From Acinetobacter amyesii (GTDB lineage Bacteria; Pseudomonadota; Gammaproteobacteria; Pseudomonadales; Moraxellaceae), in the NCBI RefSeq assembly GCF_002018365.1, contig NZ_MVKX01000003.1, positions 284,519-348,518 on the forward strand: a stretch of DNA of 64,000 bases, given 5' to 3'. Both the position numbers and the translations under genes were made by a program. Positions 18,301 through 26,449 of the stretch are shown piece after piece (positions within the stretch are counted from its first letter, which is position 1; every line of letters begins with the position of its first letter). Under the pieces are notes generated by a model. It had not been told where the DNA came from. It did not search any database and saw only the letters and a list, made by a program, of their open reading frames with translations.

Positions 18301-19154
18301 CGCTCATCATCATCGCGTTCATCATCCTCAGCATCCAAATCAAACTGCTGCTGCCGATTTTGCTCAGCATGCGCCAAGGCAAACCAAAATTTATTGTCTA
18401 TTTCCTGACGGTCATTAAAGTCTTTTTGGAATACTTGATGCCACAGCCAACGCTGCCAATGCTCCAGTTGTCGAGCCTGAGTCGGTAGATATTCATCGGC
18501 TTGTTCTGGTTTCAAACCTGTGAGTTGCATGATATTTAACGGCTGGTTGTGACTCCACGCTTTTAGCCAGTCGGTATCGCAATGTGGACAAACCCAGTGC
18601 TCAACACCTTCATCTGGGGTATGAATACAACTGCCACGAAAGGCCATGTAGTTGGTAAAAAGCCGAGTGACTTGAGCAGCGATCCAGTACAACATTTCTT
18701 GGCGCTTTTGCTCACGTTTTTTTCGATCTGAAAGCTGTGCTGTACTGTCAAAAATACGCTGGACTAAGGGCTGCACATCTGTCGGAATCTGTGCTGCATC
18801 AAACTGATCAGCCGCAATAAAAACCGCTAAAGCATTATAAATACGCCATTGCATAATCAACGGCGGCATGTTGATACCTTTAATCCGCTCACGGTCTTGT
18901 TTATTCGGCAAGGCCCAATCGTAGGCTTTCCACTGCAACCCTAAAATTTTACGATGATGCTTAATATTGGCACTAATACTGATTTTTTCAGCAATTTGCT
19001 TTTCTAACCATGCAGCAATGGCTTGATCTGGCACCACGATATGTCGTTCTTGCAAGACGGACAAAGCATTGGTCGATTGATTCGATTTTAATTTTTCGAT
19101 CAGACAATCCACCAAAACTTCGATTCGTTGACTTTGAATTACATGTATTGCCAT
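15369..19154 (-). CDS. recC: Exodeoxyribonuclease V gamma subunit
   Basis: A 1261-residue RecC, a catalytically inactive helicase/nuclease-like scaffold that splits the DNA strands and scans for Chi. Recognisable blocks include IKHHRKILGLQWKAYDWALP near the N-terminus (about residues 62-81), SDILVLVPNLKELEPHI, GQLPYIPVKIAG-like DLPYIPVKIAGVV, and the FADMGKIRQVPFSLVVLMNMDSGKFPR segment typical of RecC, with a PSSVIYEF block after it. Weak or absent Walker residues fit RecC and not RecB. It is the first gene of recC-recB-recD. A divergent small gene begins about 180 bases away, so the promoter must lie in that interval. Confidence 0.96.
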   Translation of the reverse strand: MAIHVIQSQRIEVLVDCLIEKLKSNQSTNALSVLQERHIVVPDQAIAAWLEKQIAEKISISANIKHHRKILGLQWKAYDWALPNKQDRERIKGINMPPLIMQWRIYNALAVFIAADQFDAAQIPTDVQPLVQRIFDSTAQLSDRKKREQKRQEMLYWIAAQVTRLFTNYMAFRGSCIHTPDEGVEHWVCPHCDTDWLKAWSHNQPLNIMQLTGLKPEQADEYLPTQARQLEHWQRWLWHQVFQKDFNDRQEIDNKFWFALAHAEQNRQQQFDLDAEDDERDDDERHQTYNGLPEQIFVFTTLELPPAQLKFLYRLAAYTEVHLLYFNPSREYWADMVDPVWKDRYNLKLQQRYIERNPNVSTVQIQAYLSTTNAEFRESQHSLLTRLGKRARDNFALLVNMSGGEGWEDIFPDTEPTTLLAQIQYDIMTLEEPEQHQYALAGSDESIQFHVCHSSQRQLEVLREQLVHWLAEGTEQEPRHPSDILVLVPNLKELEPHIRTVFSTTRGMGRSAVDLPYIPVKIAGVVSQDIQNAWQAFVGRIEISQGRFTAEDFHDWLNLNAVQELYQLDHVQMERMMELLIQAGFRRGLDEQHMLAYLSEQDRDYRYTFKFALDRLALGIAIPQHAVFEDTLSFAGVLSSDFELVQTLIQIYRDISARRDWLNPNLSTQTVKVWLQQLDADLKPFVEASGRAFETIRSVMRAMTQRLHNAQSDKVESLPNSFNLPLSLLLKEIQQGIDSSADQIEPTGSVTFADMGKIRQVPFSLVVLMNMDSGKFPRRDQQVPFDLMDVFKPVLGDRSRLEDDKGAFLDALLFARQSLWIFYNGFDVNDGESREPSSVIYEFSQFLARMIQPQQLNQPHDAMLDLDGLRIPQQLEPLYHIYPLQPFDPMGFQQSKNLRYKDQWFAVAEHILDQPGQRQSWINRDYPVHDEQEVRVLDGQEWIKDVVFPARAYLKTLGVASVYTGDQLPQQEPLLLDRFQQYHVRDLLQKHYVQPASRVDQAEDQNSTTLTEPDMALFQDVLPVGHSQIATWKLSLQEQAQLLARLDGRRVTATTLQNLQLEPHLILSITVPEDPQSMHWLSCMASGAKPKRQTQTWLEYLLWLSYLDLGDEGATYRREVICNDKSIVCCGLSSAQAKLQLSEWVAMWKHAQKRPVVLPAALIRQEKCTWVENETGQLMPDNFAKLQEEWLKNHSFGGVELESNEANSHHRDWSFILQQQAADELLALSCRYYAERLYHVMDTEADDGLKKLNVIKPEVKK

Positions 19155-19333
19155 GGATTACCTATACAGCCTGCGTGACCAACTACTACAAAACAACAAT
19201 GATTATTTACTATACATCTTGGGCTGTCTATGCGACTTTGACAAGAGAATAGATTGCAAAAAATGCTTTTAAACAAGTATCTTAATGATACTTTATGAGA
19301 AAAAAACCAATCCAGTATCAAGGGTATCTGCTT

Positions 19334-19855
19334 ATGAAAATTGATAACATTCCTGATTCCATCGACCCTAACTTAAATCTGGAAATTATTCGCGCTGAAT
19401 GCTTAGAGCTCGTGAAAAAACGTGCTTATTTTTCAGCAGGTGCAGCCATTATTCCTGTTCCATTTTTGGATGTGGTGATTGACGTCGGAATTTTGTCACA
19501 GCTCATTCCAGAAATTAATGCGCGTTTTGGTTTAGCGCCAGATCAAATTAGTGTGTATGACCCGAAAACCAAACAGATTCATTGGACAGAACTGCGTAAA
19601 CGTGGGGTCGAATTTTCTGGCTTAGTGGTTGCACGAACCGCGATGAAAAAATCGCTGAATAACATTGCAGCAAAATATATTACCAAACAAGTGACCAAAT
19701 TTATTCCACTAGGTGGACAATTGGTGGCAGCCAGTTTGGGTTATATCGTGATGAAAAAAGTCGCTGAAACCCATGTAGAAGAAAGCTACCAATTGGCGAA
19801 GCGTATTCAACAGAAATTTCCGAACCAACCTGTCCCAACGCCGAACAATGTTTAA
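19334..19855 (+). CDS. DUF697-like small protein with hydrophobic segments
   Basis: A 173-residue protein, starting MKIDNIPDSID after an AAGGG sequence; an earlier ATG at 19295 would add a basic 13-residue extension and has no ribosome-binding site. Its pattern, KKRAYFSAGAAIIPVPFLDVVIDVGILSQLIPEINARFGL, followed by a second amphipathic segment (FIPLGGQLVAASLGYIVMKKVAE), resembles the DUF697/YcjF-type domains that accompany GTPases. No GTPase gene is adjacent. It may associate with the membrane. The gene is divergent from recC and ends before a bidirectional terminator. The family call is tentative and the function unknown. Confidence 0.7.
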   Translation: MKIDNIPDSIDPNLNLEIIRAECLELVKKRAYFSAGAAIIPVPFLDVVIDVGILSQLIPEINARFGLAPDQISVYDPKTKQIHWTELRKRGVEFSGLVVARTAMKKSLNNIAAKYITKQVTKFIPLGGQLVAASLGYIVMKKVAETHVEESYQLAKRIQQKFPNQPVPTPNNV

Positions 19856-19952
19856 CGGCGATATCTAGCGCATCAACATAGTTTACAAATCAAAGTGATC
19901 TAAACCATAGATCTAAAGATGAAGTAGATCTGAAAATGAGCTAGTTTTGAAA

Positions 19953-19986
19953 ATGAAAAAAGCCACGAATATCGTGGCTTTTTTCA
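19953..19986. terminator. Bidirectional terminator
   Basis: AAAAAAGCCACGA / TCGTGGCTTTTTT is a perfect palindrome with A-tract and T-tract on either side. It serves the plus-strand DUF697-like gene and the minus-strand pap gene. Confidence 0.92.
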
Positions 19987-19991
19987 TGCAT

Positions 19992-21410
19992 TTAATCTGC
20001 TTTCAATTGCGCTAAGATCGTCTCTAATACCTGTAATCGCGCACTGTGTTTATCATTAGTGGCGATCACATGCCACGGCGCATATTCTGTATCCGTGCGT
20101 TGCAACATATCTGCAGCAGCTTTGAGATAGTCATCCCAACGGTCACGATTTCGCCAGTCATCTGGAGTAATTTTAAAACGCTTATGCGCGGTTTCTTCTC
20201 GAGCTTTAAAGCGTGCAGCTTGCTCATCCTTTCCTATGGCTAACCAGAACTTGATGACCACCGTTTGACTGTCATATAAGTCCTTTTCAAAACGGTTGAT
20301 TTCATCATACGCCCTCTGCCATTCAACCGTATTGGCAAAGCCTTCAATTCGCTCAACCAAAACGCGACCATACCAGCTGCGGTCAAAAATTGTGATTTTT
20401 TCTTCAGGAAGAATTTTATTCCAAAAGCGCCATAAGTATGGACGGCGTAACTCATATTTTTCGGGGGCTGCAATGGTATGAATTTCATATTCGCGCGGGT
20501 CCAACTTTTTGACGATGCGTTTAATTGCCCCGCCTTTTCCTGCGGCATCCATCCCTTCAAAGACGATCACCACATTGCGTGAATCAAAACGTAAAGCTTC
20601 AGCCACCTTACGGCTTAACTTTTTTAATTCTTTTTTATAATCAGCTTCATCAGCGACGGCAGTGCTGGGTTCCAATAACGCCTGTGTGGTTTTGGCTTGT
20701 TTCCAACGCCCGACCGCCGTGGTTTCATGTGCTGGACAATGTTTTAAGGTCCGTAAAATATGCTGTGCAAATTGTTGATCACGGACTTGCTCATCTTCAC
20801 AGTCGATGATGACCCAGTCATGACTAAAACGCTGACGTAAACGTTGTAGGTTGTCATATTGTTTTTTATTGCGCCAATCTAAACCATGCAATTTATGCCA
20901 ACGCGCTTCACTCGGGTCCATTTCATCCAAGCGCTTTTGTAAGGATTTCCAAGATAAATCGAACCAGACCTTAATCACATCGACATGATTATTTTTTAGG
21001 TCTTGTTCATAGGCCCGCATGTTCTCAACATATTCATCAAATAAGGTTTCATCCAAAGGCTTTGACACATGCATGGCGGTACTGAGCAAATCACTGTACC
21101 AGTTTCCAAACATCACCATGATTTGCCCTTCGGCAGGAATAAACCGTGCATAAGACTGCCAAAAGGTTTGCTTTTGATTAAACATGATCGGGGCATCCGC
21201 TTTCACCCTTAAATAGCGTGGATCAACCCATTCACGGAGCTGTTTGACAGCCTCACCCTTACCCGCAAGCTCTATTCCACTGACTAAAATCAACACGCTT
21301 TTGGCATTGGGCTGACGGCTGGTATTTTTTAGTTGATACTGCGCTTCAATCAACTCAACCGAGAGTTGTTCTTCATCCATCAATTGAAATTCTGTTTCTT
21401 TTAAGCTCAT
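19992..21410 (-). CDS. pap: Polyphosphate:AMP phosphotransferase (PPK2 class II)
   Basis: A 472-residue two-domain PPK2 enzyme that transfers phosphate from polyphosphate to AMP, giving ADP. The N-terminal domain has a degenerate P-loop GIELAGKGE (45-53) and a lid reading FGNWYSDLL. The C-terminal domain has the intact EGMDAAGKGG loop (285-294) and the lid FDRSWYGRVLVERIEG, so the second half should be catalytic. Duplicated PPK2 domains distinguish Pap from single-domain class I and III enzymes. The length fits the roughly 475-residue enzyme characterised in Acinetobacter johnsonii. With adenylate kinase it lets cells make ATP from stored polyphosphate. It is monocistronic, with a terminator directly after. 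Confidence 0.92.
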   Translation of the reverse strand: MSLKETEFQLMDEEQLSVELIEAQYQLKNTSRQPNAKSVLILVSGIELAGKGEAVKQLREWVDPRYLRVKADAPIMFNQKQTFWQSYARFIPAEGQIMVMFGNWYSDLLSTAMHVSKPLDETLFDEYVENMRAYEQDLKNNHVDVIKVWFDLSWKSLQKRLDEMDPSEARWHKLHGLDWRNKKQYDNLQRLRQRFSHDWVIIDCEDEQVRDQQFAQHILRTLKHCPAHETTAVGRWKQAKTTQALLEPSTAVADEADYKKELKKLSRKVAEALRFDSRNVVIVFEGMDAAGKGGAIKRIVKKLDPREYEIHTIAAPEKYELRRPYLWRFWNKILPEEKITIFDRSWYGRVLVERIEGFANTVEWQRAYDEINRFEKDLYDSQTVVIKFWLAIGKDEQAARFKAREETAHKRFKITPDDWRNRDRWDDYLKAAADMLQRTDTEYAPWHVIATNDKHSARLQVLETILAQLKAD

Positions 21411-21615
21411 GGCGGACCCTTGGTTTTATTCTGTTTTGAGTATAACCATGCCGTTCATCCCACAACAATGCTTTCATGTATATGCTGAAATGCAAAATAT
21501 GACCGTTTCTGCAACAAACTGACTCAGATTGACCTGTAATTTCGTCACTTTGTCATAGCCCTAAGCTCCAACACCCACTAAGATTCAAACATCTAAAAAA
21601 TAATTGAGACACTCA

Positions 21616-22329
21616 ATGTCCAAACTTGCGGTATTAGATGATTTACTTGAACTGTATTACCAGTTGAATTACCACAAAAAGCCAGAAATTTTACAGCGTT
21701 TACAAGATGTCCAGCAGTGGCAAAAACAGCGCATGCAACGTACGCATGCTGTGCAATTTGCTGAAAAACACAATGTACTGATGTCTGAGTATTTTATTAA
21801 CCGTTTATATGGCGGCCCTGATTTCGATGCATTAGCTGCACAAATTGCGCGTCTCACCCGCTATGCACATAAAGCAGAAAAACTGATTCCAGACAATGCC
21901 ATTAAGACCGGCACTTCGGGCGTACAACTTGCAATATTGGCCGTACAGCTCGATGAGCAAGTGGCCATGCAATTGCTGCAAGATTATCCAACCAACCCAA
22001 CCCTGACCGATGAAATGATGCGCCAGACCTATCTCAAGCTCGATCAGGGCAAAGACCGCATGTTGCAGCTGCAACTGCTGGACGATTTAGGTCGTAATTT
22101 AGATAAATACATGCGCTCATTTATGGTCTATACCGCCTTTAAAATGTGTAAGGGCGCAGCAAACAAATACAATTTCGAAGTGATGTACGACTTTATGCAA
22201 GATGGCTTCTTGGCGATGAAACCGCTCAAGTCAGCAGAAAAATTTGTCCGCGAATTTACCGCTGTAGAACGCCAAATCGTTGACCGTGTACATGCCGGTG
22301 ACCCGAACCCGTTTCAGCCTGCGGCTTAA
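21616..22329 (+). CDS. FFLEELY-type hypothetical protein
   Basis: A 237-residue helical, probably cytoplasmic protein. The ATG at 21616 is chosen because the upstream extension would need a TTG at 21604. The N-terminus has an acidic/aromatic LDDLLELYYQLNYHKKPEILQRLQ stretch, followed by FAEKHNVLMSEYFINRLYGGPDFDALAAQI and a long C-terminal helical region. I recognise it as the type of protein annotated in Acinetobacter as FFLEELY motif protein, for which I know no function. It lies upstream of ubiE on the same strand, separated by about 225 bases with a hairpin at 22347-22378. Confidence 0.7.
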   Translation: MSKLAVLDDLLELYYQLNYHKKPEILQRLQDVQQWQKQRMQRTHAVQFAEKHNVLMSEYFINRLYGGPDFDALAAQIARLTRYAHKAEKLIPDNAIKTGTSGVQLAILAVQLDEQVAMQLLQDYPTNPTLTDEMMRQTYLKLDQGKDRMLQLQLLDDLGRNLDKYMRSFMVYTAFKMCKGAANKYNFEVMYDFMQDGFLAMKPLKSAEKFVREFTAVERQIVDRVHAGDPNPFQPAA

Positions 22330-22346
22330 CAAAACTCACATCCCAT

Positions 22347-22378
22347 AAAGCCCATGTTTGATATAAAACAAACTGGGC
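22347..22378 (+). repeat. Hairpin between the FFLEELY-type gene and ubiE
   Basis: AGCCCATGTTTG pairs with CAAACTGGGCT with one bulged base. The following bases (TGCAAG) are not a T-tract, so it is a weak terminator or a 3' stabilising hairpin. Confidence 0.45.
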
Positions 22379-22554
22379 TTGCAAGACTGAATTCAGATTT
22401 TTTATAGAGGATTTGCAAAGCAATTACAGCAGACCCTTATTTTTTCTGTATATTATTCACAACAAATGCAAATGACTGCTGTATAACAACAGAGAATCTG
22501 TCATCATGCTTGCAAAGCAACATTAACCCTATTTATAAGTTAGGAGTGACTCTA

Positions 22555-23499
22555 ATGTCTAACGAGAATCAAACGCCTGCCCCTACACCTGAGTCGGCAC
22601 AAAATACAGACAAAGTGAGTCCATTCTTAACTGAGCCTTTACCACAAGGGACAGCGCAAGGTCAGCAACAATCTTTAGAACAACGTCTGACCGACACACC
22701 TGTGACAGGTTCAGTACCCAAATATAATCTGCCACGTGGTGCAAACACTGGTAACGTCGGAGCAACCACGCACTTTGGTTATCAAACCGTGAGCAGCGAA
22801 GATAAAGCGCAAAAAGTTGCTGAAGTGTTCCACTCCGTGGCTGCAAAATACGACATCATGAATGACTTAATGTCATTTGGTATTCACCGTCTATGGAAAC
22901 GTTTTGCCATTAACATGTCAGGTGTACGTCGTGGTCAACACGTTCTGGATATTGCAGGCGGTACAGGCGACCTTGCCAAAGTGTTCAGCCGTGAAGTTGG
23001 CCCGACAGGTCATGTGGTGCTTTCAGACATTAATGAATCGATGCTCAATGTCGGTCGTGACCGCCTCATTGATGCTGGTTGTACCAATGTCGATTTCGTT
23101 TTGGCCAATGCTGAAACTTTAGAACCTTTTGCAGACAACAGTTTTGACCTATTGACCATTTCATTTGGTCTACGCAACGTGACTGACAAAGATGCTGCGC
23201 TAGCTGCAATGTACCGCGTACTTAAGCCAGGTGGTCGTTTACTGATTTTAGAATTCTCTAAACCGGTATTTGAACCATTCTCAAAACTGTATGACTTGTA
23301 CTCATTCACTGCATTACCGATCATGGGTAAAATCGTAGCGAATGACTCTGAAAGCTATAAATACCTTGCAGAATCAATTCGTATGCACCCAGACCAACGT
23401 ACTCTTAAAGGTATGATGGAAAATGCAGGCTTCCAAAACTGTGATTACCACAACTTAACGGGTGGTATCGTAGCTGTACACCGTGGTTTCAAACTTTAA
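22555..23499 (+). CDS. ubiE: Ubiquinone/menaquinone C-methyltransferase UbiE
   Basis: A 314-residue SAM-dependent enzyme that methylates the quinone ring during ubiquinone synthesis. The ATG at 22555 has a TAGGAG ribosome-binding site. The catalytic core starts near residue 72 ([17 protein letters not shown]) and continues with [20 protein letters not shown], the SAM loop [11 protein letters not shown] (about 131-141), [16 protein letters not shown] and [11 protein letters not shown], closely following E. coli UbiE. The first 70 or so residues are a Gln/Pro/Thr-rich extension absent from the roughly 251-residue E. coli enzyme. It is followed at 16 bases by ubiJ and then ubiB, the usual operon. 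Confidence 0.96.
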   Translation: MSNENQTPAPTPESAQNTDKVSPFLTEPLPQGTAQGQQQSLEQRLTDTPVTGSVPKYNLPRGANTGNVGATTHFGYQTVSSEDKAQKVAEVFHSVAAKYDIMNDLMSFGIHRLWKRFAINMSGVRRGQHVLDIAGGTGDLAKVFSREVGPTGHVVLSDINESMLNVGRDRLIDAGCTNVDFVLANAETLEPFADNSFDLLTISFGLRNVTDKDAALAAMYRVLKPGGRLLILEFSKPVFEPFSKLYDLYSFTALPIMGKIVANDSESYKYLAESIRMHPDQRTLKGMMENAGFQNCDYHNLTGGIVAVHRGFKL

Positions 23500-23515
23500 T
23501 ACTGCAGGCTGAACT

Positions 23516-24184
23516 ATGTGGTCGATTCTCGCACTTGGTGCAGTTGAACGCTTAATTCATCATGTCATTGATTTGGATGCGATTACTCGCATCCAACTGA
23601 ATGAATTGCAAGGCAAAATGCTTCGTGTGGTGATTGACTCACCACAATTGTCGGTGGATGTGTTTTTTGACGATCATAAAGTTCGCTTAGAACCGACGCC
23701 AACAGGACATACTGAAACCGCATCCATCTTTGAGCAACGCCCTTTCGAGCAGCAGTCAAACATAACTGAAGCAACCGCGACCTTACATGTCAAAACGGTC
23801 GTCGAGCTCCTCAAACTGCTGTTGGCTGAAGATGTCGGCAATATCCCATTGCAAGGTGATTATCACTTGTTGCAGGATATCCAGCGCATTATGCAACAAG
23901 CTGAGCCTGATTTAGCTTCGCATCTAAGCCCTTGGATTGGTCCAAGCCTTGCGCATGAAATTGGTAAGTTACAACTTGCACCCAAACATCTCAAACGTAC
24001 TTTACAAAGCCATTTGTTCTTTGCTGAAGATGCGTTAAAAGAAGATTCAGGCTTGCTTGCCCCACGCTGGCAAATGGATGACCTGAATCAAGACACCCGA
24101 ATTTTGAGTCAAAATCTGGACCGTGCAGAAGCAAAAATTCAGCAGCTGCACAGCCAAATTGACTCATTACAAGACAACACTTAA
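23516..24184 (+). CDS. ubiJ: Ubiquinone accessory factor UbiJ (SCP2-like)
   Basis: A 222-residue protein with an N-terminal SCP2-type lipid-binding domain (RIQLNELQGKMLRVVIDSPQLSVDVFFDDHKVRL, then ATLHVKTVVELLKLL) and a C-terminal coiled coil (DRAEAKIQQLHSQIDSL). UbiJ with UbiK organises the soluble complex in which late ubiquinone intermediates are modified. The sequence is weakly conserved, so position between ubiE and ubiB (16 and 18 bases away) is an important part of the call. Its start lies just past the ubiE stop, which implies co-translation. Confidence 0.88.
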   Translation: MWSILALGAVERLIHHVIDLDAITRIQLNELQGKMLRVVIDSPQLSVDVFFDDHKVRLEPTPTGHTETASIFEQRPFEQQSNITEATATLHVKTVVELLKLLLAEDVGNIPLQGDYHLLQDIQRIMQQAEPDLASHLSPWIGPSLAHEIGKLQLAPKHLKRTLQSHLFFAEDALKEDSGLLAPRWQMDDLNQDTRILSQNLDRAEAKIQQLHSQIDSLQDNT

Positions 24185-24202
24185 GACTAGGTAATTGCAT
24201 AT

Positions 24203-25822
24203 ATGATTCCGCACGTTTCACGTTTACTCGACCTTTGGCGCATTGCTGCGCACTATAGACTCGACACGTTGTTTCCTGCGGAAGAATTACCGGAAAAAGC
24301 CCGTCATATTCTTTCTTTCATCCGCATGCACCCTGCGGCATGGTCAAGCCGCGAGCGAAAAAATCCGCTCAAGCTCAAAGAAGCCATGGAAGAGATGGGC
24401 CCGCTTGCCATTAAAATGGGGCAATTACTGTCTACCCGTCGTGACTTGATTCCACCTGAAGTTTTACAGCAATTGGTGCTTCTACAAGACCGTGTAAAAC
24501 CTTTTTCGAATGACGTTGCCAAAATGCGCATTCAGGAATCACTCAAAGCGGATGTTAATACCTTATTTGCACGCTTTGACGAGCAGCCTTTAGCCGCAGC
24601 ATCTATTGCACAAGTGCATACTGCTGCTCTGCATGATGGTCGCGAAGTCGTGGTGAAAGTGACTCGCCCGAATATTCGTAATCAAATTCTGCATGATTTT
24701 GAAATTTTAGACTGGCTCGGTCAGTTCCTTGAAAAACGCCTAGAAGCTGCTCGTGCCCTGCATCTGTCCGAAATTATTCAGGACTACCGTCAAATTATTC
24801 TCAATGAATTGGATTTGACTTTAGAAGCGGATAACACCCGTCGTATGCGTCATTACTTCACCGGTTCAAGCATGATGTACGTGCCTGAAGTCTATATGGA
24901 CAGCCGCGATGTCATGGTCGAAGAACGTATCACCGGTGTGCCGATTTCAGATATTGCGACCTTTGATCGTTTGGGCATGGATCGTAAAGATTTAGCTGAA
25001 AAAGGGCTCACCATTTTCTTTACCCAAGTGTTCCGCGACAACTTCTTCCATGCAGACATGCATCCGGGGAATGTCTTCGTCGAAACCATCAATCCTAGCA
25101 ATCCACGCTTTATTGCACTGGACTGCGCGATTATGGGTGAGCTTTCAAAGCACGACCAAATGACCGTCGCACGCATGCTGCTTGCGGTTATGAACAGCGA
25201 TTTTATGCAGCTGATTCAAATCGTGCATCAAGCGGGTTGGATTCCACCAGGTACAGATCAAGATGCCTTAGCACGTGAAATGCGTCGTACCGTTGGCCCG
25301 ATGGTCTCTAAACCAATGCATGAATTGGACTTCGCCGGCATCCTGATTCAAGTGATGGATATTGCGCGTCGTTTCCATTTAGAGATTCCGCCACAACTGA
25401 TGTTGCTGCTCAAAACCTTGGTCCATGTCGAAGGTTTAGGAACTGATCTCTATCCTGAATTGGATATTTGGAGTTTGGCAAAACCAATCCTCACCGATTG
25501 GATTAAAGCGCAAATGAATCCGCAGAAAAACTTAAAAGAACTCGGACAAAAAATTCCAGACTTACTTTTAGGTGCGCAAGATTTACCAACGCTGATGATC
25601 GACAGTCTGAATGGTTTAAAAAATCAATCGGCTTGGCATGCCAAACAACTGAATGAACTGCAAAGCATGCGCCTGCAAATGGAACATCAGCAAAAACGTA
25701 GTTGGGTTTTTGGCAGTATTATGGCCATCTTCCTCTCCATCGCGATAATTGCGCCATGGTATGTTTCCATCGTATTAATTGTACTTTCAAGCTTACTTGC
25801 CATTTGGCGTGTGTTTAAATAA
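24203..25822 (+). CDS. ubiB: Ubiquinone biosynthesis regulatory kinase-like protein UbiB
   Basis: A 539-residue ABC1/ADCK family protein required for ubiquinone synthesis. It has the family signatures: the KxGQ motif (IKMGQLLSTRRDLIPPEVLQQL), the Ala-rich loop in place of a glycine loop (AAASIAQVHTA), a catalytic-loop block FFHADMHPGNVFV and a metal-binding LDCAIMG. Two C-terminal transmembrane helices (from WVFGSIMAIFLSIAIIAPWYV to LIVLSSLLAIW) anchor it in the inner membrane. Length agrees with E. coli UbiB (546). It is last in ubiE-ubiJ-ubiB. A TTTAAGCC / GGCTTAAA hairpin at 25861-25890 lies downstream but lacks a T-tract. Confidence 0.96.
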   Translation: MIPHVSRLLDLWRIAAHYRLDTLFPAEELPEKARHILSFIRMHPAAWSSRERKNPLKLKEAMEEMGPLAIKMGQLLSTRRDLIPPEVLQQLVLLQDRVKPFSNDVAKMRIQESLKADVNTLFARFDEQPLAAASIAQVHTAALHDGREVVVKVTRPNIRNQILHDFEILDWLGQFLEKRLEAARALHLSEIIQDYRQIILNELDLTLEADNTRRMRHYFTGSSMMYVPEVYMDSRDVMVEERITGVPISDIATFDRLGMDRKDLAEKGLTIFFTQVFRDNFFHADMHPGNVFVETINPSNPRFIALDCAIMGELSKHDQMTVARMLLAVMNSDFMQLIQIVHQAGWIPPGTDQDALAREMRRTVGPMVSKPMHELDFAGILIQVMDIARRFHLEIPPQLMLLLKTLVHVEGLGTDLYPELDIWSLAKPILTDWIKAQMNPQKNLKELGQKIPDLLLGAQDLPTLMIDSLNGLKNQSAWHAKQLNELQSMRLQMEHQQKRSWVFGSIMAIFLSIAIIAPWYVSIVLIVLSSLLAIWRVFK

Positions 25823-25935
25823 TCTTTGTGTTTAAATAATCTTGATATATCCATAACTCCTTTAAGCCTTTTAACAATAAAGGGCTTAAAGCTATAAAAA
25901 CAAAAAATTCAAAAATTTGAATAAGGCTGAACGCC

Positions 25936-26343
25936 ATGTCATACAGTTATTTAGGGGTACTGTATAGTCGAAATCCACTCCGAGCATGTGCAACGGCCTT
26001 GCTGTATAGTTTTTCGCCCCTGCTCGATGTGTTGGTTCAATTGAATATGCACATGCCTTTTCTAAACTGGCAACCGACAGCCAACACCACCATGTATCGG
26101 ATGCAGCATAGCGCTGCATTTTGGTGGATTATTTTCTTCAATGCACTTCCCTGTCTATTCCTACTTTGTTTGCCACAGCAAAAGCTGATGGCAGGGTTAA
26201 ATTATTGGTTATTAGCTGGGGCCGTGATTTTTATCATTAACCTATTTGCTTGGGCGGTCTTTCCAATGGCGACATGGGCCATCGTCTGCCTCAGTTTGTT
26301 TCAATTGCATCGACATAACGAACAATTATTACAGCATTCCTGA
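25936..26343 (+). CDS. Small inner-membrane protein of unknown function
   Basis: A 135-residue hydrophobic protein with a TAAGG ribosome-binding site. Three likely transmembrane segments are visible: around CATALLYSFSPLLDVLVQL, FWWIIFFNALPCLFLLCL, and LLAGAVIFIINLFAWAVF continuing into WAIVCLSLFQL. It ends in a short cytoplasmic HRHNEQLLQHS tail. I do not recognise a family. It sits alone between ubiB and the patatin-like gene, with 113 and 106 base gaps, and shows no sign of belonging to the ubiquinone operon. Confidence 0.65.
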   Translation: MSYSYLGVLYSRNPLRACATALLYSFSPLLDVLVQLNMHMPFLNWQPTANTTMYRMQHSAAFWWIIFFNALPCLFLLCLPQQKLMAGLNYWLLAGAVIFIINLFAWAVFPMATWAIVCLSLFQLHRHNEQLLQHS

Positions 26344-26449
26344 GCGACGCCCTGATATGACTGAGAAGTCATTTGTCGTAAGTTTCAGCCATTGGGTCTG
26401 TGCAAAAACGCACTAGAATAATTCTACGACTGTATTTTAAGCGACTGCC

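Noticed and set aside
11602..19154. AddAB instead of RecBCD
   Set aside because: Three subunits are present, with a RecD-type SF1B helicase and an inactive RecC; AddAB would have two subunits, with nuclease domains in both.
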